From assembly GCA_014338405.1 (NCBI GenBank), contig JTDE01000193.1, positions 273,761 through 337,760 of the forward strand: a stretch of DNA of 64,000 nt, written 5' to 3'. The notes beneath the pieces are model-generated. The model saw only the letters and a list, made by a program, of their open reading frames with translations. It had not been told where the DNA came from and ran no database searches. The translations under genes were made by a program, and so were the position numbers. Positions 12,400 through 23,900 of this stretch are shown in pieces (positions within the stretch are counted from its first letter, which is position 1; the number at the start of each line of letters is the position of its first letter). This DNA comes from Paragonimus skrjabini miyazakii (lineage: Eukaryota; Platyhelminthes; Trematoda; Plagiorchiida; Troglotrematidae).

Positions 12400-12490
12400 C
12401 ACCTTGGCCTGGTGGTTAGACTTTTGTGCGATTTGGATCTAGCAGGCCATATTGACTAGGTCCTCGGTCATTGCATGTTCAACCAGGTCA
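12400..12490 (+). repeat. Possible tRNA-like SINE head
   Basis: GGCCTGGTGGTTAGACTTTTG (about 12406-12426) resembles a pol III A box (TGGCCTAGTGGTTAG-type). No convincing B box is found at the expected distance, so this is a weak candidate. Confidence 0.25.
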
Positions 12491-12829
12491 CATTGATCAA
12501 AAGGGAGCAGTCAGACAAAAGACATTCACGCTCGTTGTGGACGGTACCAATGTGTTGTGTTTTGGTTCGGTTTGATGTCTGTTCTTCCCTGGTCGGGTTT
12601 TGTGTGCATGACTTGTTTGTCTCAACAATAGTATTGATGACTTCACAGGTGTGTGGCCATCGAGCCTGTGCGTAATTATAACAATTGGTTGCTACTTGTG
12701 GTCGATGTTGTTGAGTTTGTGTGCGTGTGTGTCACCCTCTACCTTGTGGCACAGGCTTTGACTGAGGGACCTAGGTTTCGGAACCCCAAGCCGGCTACAT
12801 ACCTCGACGATGCGCGTGCTCATGTTCCT

Positions 12830-13713
12830 AGGTGACAGCGCGCCAACTGCACACAGTGAATACAAACTACAGTGATGGGTCACGGCTTTCGCTAATGGAG
12901 CATCCAAATTTACATTGGATATCAACATGGGCAAGACATTTTCTTTCTTCCAACTTTCCCTCGGGTGGAGGTGTTATTCTTGCACTTGCACCTTAAATTC
13001 ACATCAATGAAGACACTGTCGATCCTTGCTAATTGGGTAACAATTTGTTCGCGGACCGCGAGTTACGAGCTCGTGTGGCGAACGGTAGTGCTACTTTCGG
13101 ACGTCTTAAAAGACGTATCTGGAAGAACCACAGCCTGAAGATAACCACTAAGCTTTTTGTCTAACTCTCAGTGGTGCTGTCCATATTGCTGTACGGCAAT
13201 GACATTTGAACATCATATCAGCGGAACGTGCGCTATCTGAGCCGTTTCCATCCGCAGCGTCTTAGACGCATCGTGGGTATTTGATGGTCAGACATGGTTC
13301 CGAACACTGAGATACTGTGACGAGCGGACATGGACGGGACAGAAGTCATGCTGATGATCAATCGGCTTCGTCGGCTAGGCCAGTTCCGTAGTATGGGTGG
13401 TGACAGCATTCAAAGGCAGCCGCTGTGGGGGCACACGAAATCACATAAACGAAATTCTAGTCCTCAAAACCTGAAATATCACGTGCCACAGGTCGTGGTG
13501 CTAACTACGTGGCGTTGCGATGTGTGTGGCCACGAATGCTGGCAACCTCAGATTAGTAGGTTACCGACATATTCACAGTACACGGTCGACGAAAAGACAA
13601 AGAGTACGTTAGACCCAAGTAAGCTATGTCAGTTATATCCGTTTTGTTCGTTCGTATCGACTAACAATCACCGTCGTTTGGAAACTCACCTGCTCTCTTT
13701 TTCAAATACCTGA
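12830..13713 (+). pseudogene. LINE reverse transcriptase C-terminal region, second family
   Basis: Frame-hopping similarity to the thumb and C-terminal part of a non-LTR reverse transcriptase. It includes a segment FANGASKFTLDINMGKT (about 12885-12935), an N-L-F-A-D segment (about 13050), a SATFGRLKRRIWKNHSLKI block (about 13090-13150), an SILLYGND block (about 13175-13205), and RRIVGI..WSDMVPNTEIL (about 13267-13315). The last frame (13330-13713) has Cys/His pairs (CDVCGHEC, then CQLYPFC with a later H-x4-H). These may be the zinc-finger tail found in some flatworm LINEs. Several stops and frame changes make it a dead copy. The wording of the blocks differs from the RTE-like copies at 29-33 kb and 63 kb, so it is a separate family. 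Confidence 0.72.
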
Positions 13714-14546
13714 GTCTCTATGATTGTCCACCTTTCGTATTCTTCAGTATTGTTGTTGTTGTGCATGGTTTTTGATTTTCAACCTAATCTCGGACTTTGT
13801 TTTTCCTCATAACTCTTCTTTACAGTGCATTAACATGTATTCCTGTGATGAACTACTCCTTACATTACATTTTCAATATTTTTCTTTTCAGTTTAGATCT
13901 TACCATTGAAGTCTGTCTTTGTTTATTTTCCGAAAGACGTAGGTTTTGGTTCCGTGCTAGCTGATTAGTTAGCTAATCATTATTGACCGGCTGTTAACAA
14001 AGGCATCACTCACACACCTCCTGATCTTATTCCTTTGGGTTTACAATGGATATGTGGGTGGAGCCACCAGTGATCCAGCGCAAGCTACTTGTGGTAGTGG
14101 TTAAGCGCAGTCTTCTTTTGACTTAGGTCACTGTGACAGTCCGAACCGAAACGTATACCGTTAACCTGTATGTATGTTATTGTTGTGTGTCACTGGTCTA
14201 CATCTAACTTTAAAGATAATTGAACATGGTGTTTTGTGTAAACGGCACTTCCAGATAACGACTTATGGGTGAGTTTCCTGCATCTTCTCTAGTCAATACC
14301 AAAATAACTTAAACCAATAAAAAATGTAGCGTTCACTTTATTGTCGGAAAACAGGGAATTCCCTAGCTGAATCATATTTCTGAACGCAAACACTAGATCC
14401 ATATGTCAAGTAGCACATATACAAAACCACACAGCCTTGCTCTTTACACAAAGTGGGCTGCATTCAGTTATCTTAGAGACTAGAGGAGGTCTATCTGTCT
14501 GCAAATGAATCGCCTTTGCTACTGTGATTATATACTTATAATACTG
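13714..14546. other. No gene recognised; borders an N gap
   Basis: Short frames only. The stretch ends at a run of exactly 100 N (14547-14646), a conventional gap of unknown size. Confidence 0.5.
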
Positions 14547-14646
14547 NNNNNNNNNNNNNNNNNNNNNNNNNNNNNNNNNNNNNNNNNNNNNNNNNNNNNN
14601 NNNNNNNNNNNNNNNNNNNNNNNNNNNNNNNNNNNNNNNNNNNNNN
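14547..14646. other. Assembly gap (100 N)
   Basis: A run of exactly 100 N. Frames crossing it are artefacts. Confidence 0.99.
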
Positions 14647-15964
14647 TAACAAAGTAAAGATAACTTCACGTATCGTTCACCTCACTGCAAATGAGTCGTA
14701 TATAAAGCAAACAGACCGAAGGCACCAGCAGATCTCATCCGCAATCGGGATTTTGTAACAGTCCTCGCAAAACCCACCATACATTTTGACGTAGATGTAC
14801 TGACTCACCCCCTCGGAATAAAACCTCGACATGCATATGCAAGTCCTGATATCTTGCGAAAACGCTGTATAAAAAACAGAGCATAGTCGCAGTAAATTAA
14901 ACTGCGTTCAGCACAACATGGATTGTATTGGGTCATTCACGCCTTGAATTGATCACAGCCTATAACAGTGTTCCATTCTTACAGGTAAATTTGTTTACAC
15001 CGACTTACCGTACAACAGATAAATATTTCCGGACTTCCTTTGGGTTCGAAGCGACCCTTCGCGCCCAACAATCAGGGCTGAAAAAGAATTTTTCGATTGA
15101 TCAAGCTTCATCAAAGTGCTTGTGTGGGCCGATAGACCGGCTCCGGAAGGAAATCCCTTAAGCAGAGGCTCAGCAACGGCAGCTGGCAGCCATTTGTTAG
15201 ATTCCGTGTCGTAAGTATAGATGTATGGAACCCGAGTTTGACCATTCCAGCCACCTTGAAAAAAACGGTAAGGAAATTAATCTGGTGTGTCCGAAAAATA
15301 ACCCTGATGATCTGACGGGAAATAAATATATTTCAACTTAACCGACCACAGTAAGCATAGGTGCAACGCAATGCTATTTATCTATAACGAATAGTGAATA
15401 AAAAAGAAAATATCTCCATACACGCCAGCAGTGGTTTATTCTTATCTAATTTAAATAGTGTATATCAGTTCCGAAGCGGCCTATTAGGTGTCTTACTGTC
15501 TAACAAGGTGCATAATTGATGAACAATAATTAAAGCGGAAACATTTAACCCAGTAGTATCAATATCAGAAACAAAAAACCCGAAGGCCATAACAAATATG
15601 AGTAACTCTAAGCTTGTAAAGGTCAGTCAAATCCAGGAGTATAAGTTACGGTTCTGTATTAACTAAAAATTCATTAAGACCAAACCTTGACTGTTTCTTT
15701 TCAATTTACAAGCTGATTGACCTACCGTAGTGAAAGTAATCGGCGATTAATTCATAAATAAGTAACCTATGTGAGATAAACCGTTATAGTTTGTATGGTT
15801 GCGTTGAGTTGTGGATAAGATAAGTAATCTGAACTATCGCCTAGCATGCTTAATGATATCGGAGACCTCGACCTGTCTAGGAAGTCTTAATCGCGGGGTT
15901 ATCGATTGGAGTTAACAGACAGTAACCGTGTCTCCATTTCCAGACGATCGGACAACCTGATCAT
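14647..15964. other. No gene recognised
   Basis: Short frames on both strands without identifiable domains. No repeat structure is seen. Confidence 0.5.
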
Positions 15965-16229
15965 TACTCACAAGCGAAAGTGGTTGAGCGTTCACATATG
16001 ATAATTCGGTCATGCCTAATTTGAGGTTAGTGGCGCAGTGGTAAACACGGTTGCCTCATGAACAGCGTGTCCGTGGTTTAAGTCCCGGCGGTGGCGATGA
16101 TATGCACTACTGACGAGCCCCAATGCGAGCGAAACTCGAGTCTAGTGCTTCGTTTCGAAAGGGGCCGACTAGCTAGTCTATGGGAATGCGACAGCTGCGA
16201 TCAATTGTGGGTGATGTTCAACTTGAAAT
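15965..16229 (+). repeat. tRNA-Met-derived SINE, copy B (265 bp)
   Basis: Full-length counterpart of 1751-2015 in the same orientation and of identical length. The A box lies at about 16025-16041 (GGTTAGTGGCGCAGTGG). The B box at about 16075-16085 is GGTTTAAGTCC, with one change from copy A. The CTCAT anticodon-like loop is retained. Substitutions are scattered, with no indel needed to align the two copies. Confidence 0.8.
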
Positions 16230-18184
16230 TAACCAAATCCCCGACTACTCATCAGAAATATCTGTTATATCAAATTTGCAAATCGTTACAGCCATGTCGA
16301 TGGTCAAAAGGAAACAATGAATAAAGTTACAAAAAGCGAGTACCGTTGCATATGAACCGCAACGGCCTCAAACCAACCAAGCCAACAGAGAAGACGTTAG
16401 TTCTGAGCGAACGGAATTTTGGTGGTTAAACCAGAGATAAAACATAGGCGCCGAGCATCGGTATGTGTGTGTGCGATCTGAACCGCAGAAATCGGTTCGG
16501 CGAAAGATCAGCGCATCAATCACGGGTGAACTGAGACTAAGGCGGATAAAATGAATTTTCGCAACAGTAACGAGAAAAATCAAAATTCATAAATCATAAA
16601 ATATTCTTCGAGAGTATCTCAAAAAATGAAAAGTTTCTGGAAAAACTGGAACTTTTCCCGATATACGTAGAATAAAACATTAGAGGACATGTCAAAATCT
16701 TGTAGTCATTAACAGACTGTTCATTTTATTGAGAACAGAATTTCAGTTATACATTTCGTTTTTCTATGCGTCATACAGAAGAAAATTATACCGGACTGTA
16801 GAAATGTAATATCATTTTCCTTAATCTATAAGCTTTCATTTGGCCGATCAGCAAGCATTTTAAGCTTTGAACCGTAACCATGTGTACAGTGGTTTGATGG
16901 CCCCGGCTATGTTCAATGATGTTGCAACGTAACAAATAAATGCGAATATACTACGAGAAAAAAAAACTAAATAAACGAAAACAAATGAATGCCATGAAAT
17001 GGAAGGACCAACGGGTATAGGAACATGAATTTGTCACCGACTGCCACAAGTGTTTCAAACAAAGTAAAGCGTTTCTTCGTATACTCAACATCAGCTGGCT
17101 TTTTCACCTGGTAGAAGCTCTAATATAGGATCCTCAAAAGCTCAGAGTGCTCCTTCTGTAATATTGTCCGTTACATAATTGAAGTGGAAGACTAAAATTT
17201 GTCTGCCTTCATTCGAAACAGAGAACGCATGAGGTAACTCTCCACAAATGCCCATTGTTCACTCACAGCGGGCAAGTAACTAATTCAACGAATTGTCATA
17301 CGCTTCTGCGATGGAGGCAACCCCAGACAGTGTTTCGGGCAAACAAGTCAAACAGCAACATGCAGGTCCGAAAATACTACAGCTGTCAACCGAGTAAAAG
17401 AGTGTCGGTGCCCCTGTGTCTGTCGCAAGGTAAATATATGATCGATATACGCATGACCAGGCCGAAAACTTGCCCGTTCTCTCATCTGGTTCTAACTGTG
17501 TTTGAATAGCCGTCGTTTTACGAGACCCGCGAGTAGCTTTGATGCAATAGAGACTGGGTTGCATCATCTGTGCTTGTCACATGACTGTTGGCATATGCCG
17601 GTCATGAAGTACGTCTTGAGACCCGCAGACAGAACGGATGTGATATGTTCTAACAGCGGTCTTTCATTACTGTCTTCGAAAACTGCCGTCGAGAAAGTAT
17701 CCAAACCCGAAGCCTTATTGCGTTTTGATAATGTAAGCTTCAAAACCACTTCAATTTTCAACGATGGATCGTTTGCAATGTTAAAACCAGCCAAATAGTT
17801 TTCACCATTTACAAATGAATGAGCTGGCGTGGGTCCGTTGAACTGTCCCTCAAGGTTCTCAGCCCATGGGTCAGACCTCCGCGGTAGACCGCAAATTCAT
17901 GAGCCACCTTTTTCACACACAGTCTCAACAACACCTAGCAGAAATCCAGTGTAACCACGCACCAGAGAAAACAGTGTTTGGCTATTCCTCCATAAAGACG
18001 TCTTCTCCATCTCGTTGGTTTGTTCGTAAGGGTGAGCCTCACGGTCTTTACGTACACTCTACGTAGCTATTCGATCTAGTTCACGATGGTCTTTATTGTT
18101 ATCAGAACCAGGGAAGTCAGTGGATACTGGTTCGTAAGTTTTCCTAAATCAAGAGAAATTGGTTTGTCTTATCTGCAGTGTTCC
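16230..18184. other. No gene recognised
   Basis: Overlapping short frames on both strands (for example around 17255-17800) carry no recognisable domain. They look like chance openings in repeat-poor sequence. Confidence 0.45.
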
Positions 18185-18221
18185 TTTGCAATAGACCTCT
18201 TCACAAGAGGTCTATTGCAAA
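18185..18221. repeat. Perfect 17-bp inverted repeat hairpin
   Basis: TTTGCAATAGACCTCTT (18185-18201) is followed by a 3-nt loop (CAC) and its exact reverse complement (18205-18221). The right flank, CGATAACCAGTGAC, resembles the flank of the palindrome at 36463 read on the other strand. It could be a member of a small hairpin-bearing repeat family. Confidence 0.9.
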
Positions 18222-20339
18222 CGATAACCAGTGACAAGAACAGGGATATAGAGTTACGTCTTTGAGCTGTTTCTTACAGCTGTAAGCCACCATACTAAAA
18301 ATAATTCTTCTATCCATGCGATTATTGGAATAATGATTATAATCATTATTGTCAATAAATACACCAGTAGACGACACTAACAGTTTTGTAGCTAGCAACC
18401 AAGTTTTTCGAAAATGTTTGTAAACTAGAAGTGAACAAAGAAAATGGAAATAACTTTGTAAAAGCAAGGATGAAAAGAAATGAGGGTCTACCACATAGAA
18501 AAACTCCGCAAGTGGTAAAATTGATAAAACCGAACGAACTTTCAACCAGGAACAGATATCTGAGTACCGTGCAATCGGTGAGTACAAATGAAATAAGGAT
18601 GACCTTGAAAGTCGAGAATGATCGAGCTGTTAACCTTCCGTTTCTATTCGTCGGTTGACGAACAATGGACAGCAAGCAAATGGTGTATTACAGTATGTGT
18701 CTTTACGTTGATTGGTATGTGGCGGAATTTTGCCATTCTAAAATGTACAATCAGATATATAGGTGTCAACAGTGCAGCAGTGAATAATCTACACTACAGA
18801 CATCGCTAAATTCGAGTCGTCCAGGAAATTTAAAACGTATGACCGTATGTGAATTATGGATTCCCGTCAAATCCAATATTGCAAAACACTGTTCTGATTT
18901 GAAATTATGGAATTGATTTTAGTTGGTTGCAGAGATTCTGCAATAGTTGTAGGACAAACGAAGATAAAAAGCTGGAATATCATGCTTAGCTTGTTTTAAC
19001 TAACACTTTCGTAACTCGCACAAGAAAATTTGAACACTCTGAAACAGCTAAAACATCTTCGCTGGAATTATTGTTGTAACCTAACTTCGGACATCAAGTT
19101 ACTACTCAAAATTATTGATTAAAAACTCGAGAGGTTTTATTTAGGAAGAGTTATCGTAGTTACATACCTAGGGTAGGTCAGAAACAACTCCAGTAAATAG
19201 CAGACGTCGATTTGATACTTACGCTCATTGAATTGCCCACGGTATTTAACATAGACACGTTGTTCACAACTGCTGCTTGTATTTCTTTCGATGCTTAGGG
19301 ATATCTATTAGAAAACTTCAAAGAATACTGACAAGTTTACTACCCGCCCCGTTCTTAGTTCCGCAGGCGGCAATTATTACCATCCGTTGAAATGTGAGCT
19401 GGACAATGGTGGTTACAGAATTAAATGCGGCTCCAGAGAGAGGCCAAGGAAATGTAAGTCTGTAGTTCATACACAACGTTCGATCCAATGCAGATGGATA
19501 GAGTACACCTCAGTTAATCAGTGAATTGAATATACAATGATGGTAGTACTAAACTCTAAACCGACACTATCACCGGCTTCCTTTTGGATTGCCTCTTCTT
19601 ATGGAGGTTGTCTGGACAAGGTTCGATCCTACAACCCATCATGTTGCAAACCAAAAGTCCTATTCACCAGACCATATTCTCTATGCGAATCGCTCTGAGG
19701 CCAAGGACAAATGTATCACGAATGTCGGACATGCAGCAATAGTGAATCGACTTCCCACCCATCAGCACTTACACTTCAATCAGCAGAAAACAACTTCTCC
19801 CCAAAGTCCTTCAATCATTTCCCAAACAACAGGGGAAAAATTACGCACATCTTATGCAAGGCAGTTTTACTTCAACAGATTGTATCTTTGAACAGAATAA
19901 TCGATCACCACCGGTTAATTGCTGACTATTAGTTTAACACATTCGGTAAACTTTCCTTCGTGTCGGGTCAGATTTCAGTTAGAATAAGACTATCTTTTGT
20001 AGGACCAATCTCAATCGGTGGCCTATGAATCGTCCCATTCGTCTGAAGGTTACAGTTCATCCTATGCTGGAAACTGTAATCATTGAAGGTTATACTCACC
20101 AAACGACACAAATCCATCTTTGCCGGTGCTCATCATACAGAGATCGCATAAACAAGGTTCGAACTAAAAAGTTGTGTATTACGGGTCCAACTTTTATTCA
20201 GCAGATTACTTATTCAATTAATATTGTATGTGGACGATCTTCAACACATCTGCCATCAGATATAGGAGGAGAACGAAGGTCCAAAGTCCACAGAACAACC
20301 AAAGAGACACCGATCTTGTTTATGTCAAATCTAAATTAC
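18222..20339. other. No gene recognised
   Basis: Short frames with no domain. The 19589-19932 region has two overlapping plus frames without similarity I can name. Confidence 0.45.
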
Positions 20340-20960
20340 TCACTGACCTTATAGACCACCGGCTCGTTGATCACACTCTAACCATTCGGCGGGCCTTCAA
20401 GCACCGACAGCCATTTAGGCAAACAACAGTGGTGATACTCCTAGAACATAAGACCGCCTTTGATTTGGTTGTTCAAAATGTGTTCTGGAAGTGTCGGCTA
20501 TGCAGAAGAGTATCAAAGAATTGAGTGGATTTATTATTAACAATATAAGCCCACTTCACAAGTAGAGCGAGAATTCAAAGACTGTTGTCACTTCTAGTGG
20601 CGTTCGCCAGGAGAACACGATGTTTCCATTCCTGTTTAACGCTGTCACCCTACTAGGCTGACCAACGAAATGTGTTGACAGTAGTGTTCCGCTAAGCCCT
20701 CTACACAGATTACATGAAGAACATGCTGAACAATCTGGCTGATTGATATGGAACGTACGTTGCAACTTCAAAGTACTAAAGCAAAACTGTAACACTTCCT
20801 CCCAGGCGTTCCGTATTGCAAGCAGATTGCTCGGAACGGTTAACCACTTCCCGTACTTGGGTAAAACCGTTTCATCAGCTTCTATTAATGCTGAGATGTC
20901 AATAGGAATAACAGGGGATGCGTTGACTTTTCAACTTGTGTCAGCAAAAACATCGTAGTC
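20340..20960 (+). pseudogene. Decayed LINE reverse transcriptase
   Basis: The segment around DHTLTIRRAFKHRQPFRQTT and VVILLEHKTAFDLV (about 20360-20475) matches the start of LINE reverse transcriptases (hinge, then the block containing the first catalytic Asp region). Around 20840-20940 the frame LLGTVNHFPYLGKTVSSASI matches the later FTYLGS-type block. The part between, which should hold the YADD box, is frameshifted and not readable. The element is on the plus strand and inactive. It probably belongs to the same broad RTE-like group as 29.7-33.2 kb. Confidence 0.68.
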
Positions 20961-23900
20961 ATTGGATTGTGGTTATCGGGGAGGTGTCTACGTGCAACCA
21001 TAATCACTCAACGGCTCAAAGATGGCCCGTTCATAACGGGGAACGAATTACCATTGTCTGCTCCCAGTTGTCACCACCAATTAACCCGCTTCAAGTAGGG
21101 TTACAGTGCCAGCAACAGGGTTATTTGTCAGCGCGTACTTTTAAAATCTTTAGATACGAAGTCAATCGGTCGAATAAAAAATAGCAGTCTGTGACTGTTA
21201 GGTAACGTACCTGGCATGTCAGTGGGGGGTTGGTGTAGCGGGAATTACTGCTGAAATCACCACCGCATATACAACACCGCGAGGTGGTCGAGCAACCACG
21301 TAGTGATAAAACTATTCTGGTGAGCTGGTGACTTCATGACCACTCAGACTGCTGTATAAAAACGGTATCCGACATGGCGGCTTGCTGCAGGCAGTTACGC
21401 CTCTGCATCCACAGCAACGTTTCTACTGAATCTTACTTTATCCAGTTCTTGTTTAGTTTTCACTTGAAGAGATGCTGTACACTCTAGAATAGAATAGTCC
21501 TGGTCACGTTAATGATAAACAACCATTCGAGCCAGAGGGTCACCCGGTCATATGTGATTGTATGAACTGTGGTAGCGATCAGTTTTATCCTTCCATACTC
21601 GGCGTATTTACTGTCAAAACATCTGGTCATTTCATTTTAACTTCGTTGGGTTTTCGTGAGCAGATTGTTTAACCGCATTTTCCCTCAGTTATTATGCATG
21701 TGCACATTAGGACGTTTCCACCCTTCTTCGCCTTTAGACAGTCACGTGTCTCAGTCGTCAGAATCCTCAATGCCGGTCCTCTGATGGCAAACCCATAGCT
21801 TCAACCGGTTTCGTGGGATAACCCGTTTTTGTCTGTCGCATCGGTGAGGAGGCGTGATCATGTGATTTTGGTGTGGTGATGTTCATTGAGCGACTGCATC
21901 GACTGATCGTAGATCACTGACTTACTGTATGTGGATGGTTACGTTTTCACCGTAATATTTGGTTAGATTACTCTTGATGGTAGTTTACATGGCTTCTGTT
22001 AATGCTTCATAACTATGATGATAATTATTTGGGAATAGTTTCGCATACTTTCAATGCTGAATTGCTTGGTAGTCTTAGCACATTTTTCATCAGTAATAAT
22101 GTCTGAGAATCAATTTGCAATTTTGTCTACTCACAACGGACATATGAGGCTGCATTTATCCATTTCATATATGAACATCACTCATCAACCAGACTTGCGC
22201 GTACGGTAACTGATTTTGAATCGTTGCGATCAGGCTGAGTGGAATCGTTGAAAAGAAAACGACGGAAGTAGCCAAAAGTAAATTCAACATCTGTCTCACA
22301 GCTGCTAACTTTCAAGAAAGGCGGCAAAGTTGTCATTGAGTCCTCCGTCTGGATACTTTAGAAAGGCACGGCGACCAGAAAAGGCGCATTAAACTTCCTC
22401 ATTCACTTAAAGTATAATGACGCCAGAAATAGGCATAATCAGGTTGTTACGTCTGAACGATTGTAAAAGAAGATGACATAGGGTTCCCATAAATTTCAAG
22501 AAGTTTCTCACAGATTTCTAACCGCGAGACTGCCAAAGATCCAGTTTACAGTCACTGATGGGTGCAGAGACGGTTTCTAGTGAGTCCATCTTGTTTGACA
22601 GCTAACCAGTAAGTTACCATATCCGTGCGGGAGTCTTCCGAACCAGGTGGTGAACTGGATCCATGAACAGCATTTCTCGTGTTCTACTGACGTATCGAGA
22701 GATCTAGTGCTGGAGCTAATGAGAGAAAGCAGTTCCGCCAAAAGTTGGCCATTTTGATTTTCATCGATCGCGATGGTATTAATGAGATCTATCGAAATCA
22801 GGATTTCACTGACAACGATTATTTGTTAGACCGTAAACAAGGTCTTCAAACAATTTTCCACATACTATTGTTCGGCCAAAATAACCAGCACTATAAGGAA
22901 ATTACGTGGATGTTTACCTAATGAGGGGGCTGACGACCATGTAACACGCAAAGACCTGTTAAACTCAGCATAGCACGGCTTAAGGCTACAATCCTCCTAC
23001 CTCACGAGTTATTTACGGTAACAAAACATGGGCGATGGCTGTAACTCAAGAGCATCATCCTAGATCACCCATACGATTGTCATCATATATTATACACCAC
23101 AATCGCGTAATAAACCCAGTGGAAACTGCCAGTCAGAGTTGTATAAGTTCTACTTCGCTGAGGTGTCATTTGGCTCGTGTATTACTTCGATTCCTCTAGA
23201 GGAAGACATCCGATGTTTTATCCGTTGACTGAACAAAGCGTTGATGTAAAAAGAAATACAGAGCCCTACCTAACGTTTCCGTCACAAATCAAAATAAAAA
23301 CTGAAATCCAACTGAACTTACCAATAAAAACAAGATACCTTTCAAACACTCCCAAACAAGCGTGTTGACTGAGAACCGGGGAATCGGTACTGGTCAAATT
23401 ACACCACGTTCCCACCTTTGGCGATACCTGAATTTTGTAAAGTCCATTTGATGGAGTCCTGTTTGATGTTCGACAAGAGTTCAGCCCACCATGAATGTAT
23501 AGAAAATCGCCAATAAGTGCTCCTTTTAAATGGTATATATATATATATATATATCTTTCAACGAAAATATAATTCACCAGCATGGTCTTGTAAATGAGGG
23601 CTATTCGATTCGCTTACTATCTCCCACTGTAGAGGAGATAGCATTAGAAAGTCTGTGAACTTCGGAGCCTGCGGTAGTACTGTGAGTTCATTGATTTGTA
23701 CACTGGTTCAAATCTGCAGACAATATTCACAAGGATCCAGTCAGTTTCTTTTCAGCATACGGAGAACTTTGTTGATATACAACGTGACCACTGAAAAATA
23801 GACGTAGCGCCGCCCATTAAAATTAAGGCAAGTATCAAGAGCAAAACAAAATTATCAATCTAATCCACTTTTGAAAGACTGAAAATCTAATAACGCTCCT

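Noticed and set aside
16091..16324. 77-codon plus frame
   Set aside because: Lies largely within SINE copy B; the homologous frame in copy A is different and interrupted.
21180..21480. Possible solo LTR with TATAAAAA box
   Set aside because: TGTTAGG... could be an LTR start, but I found no matching end, target duplication or second copy.
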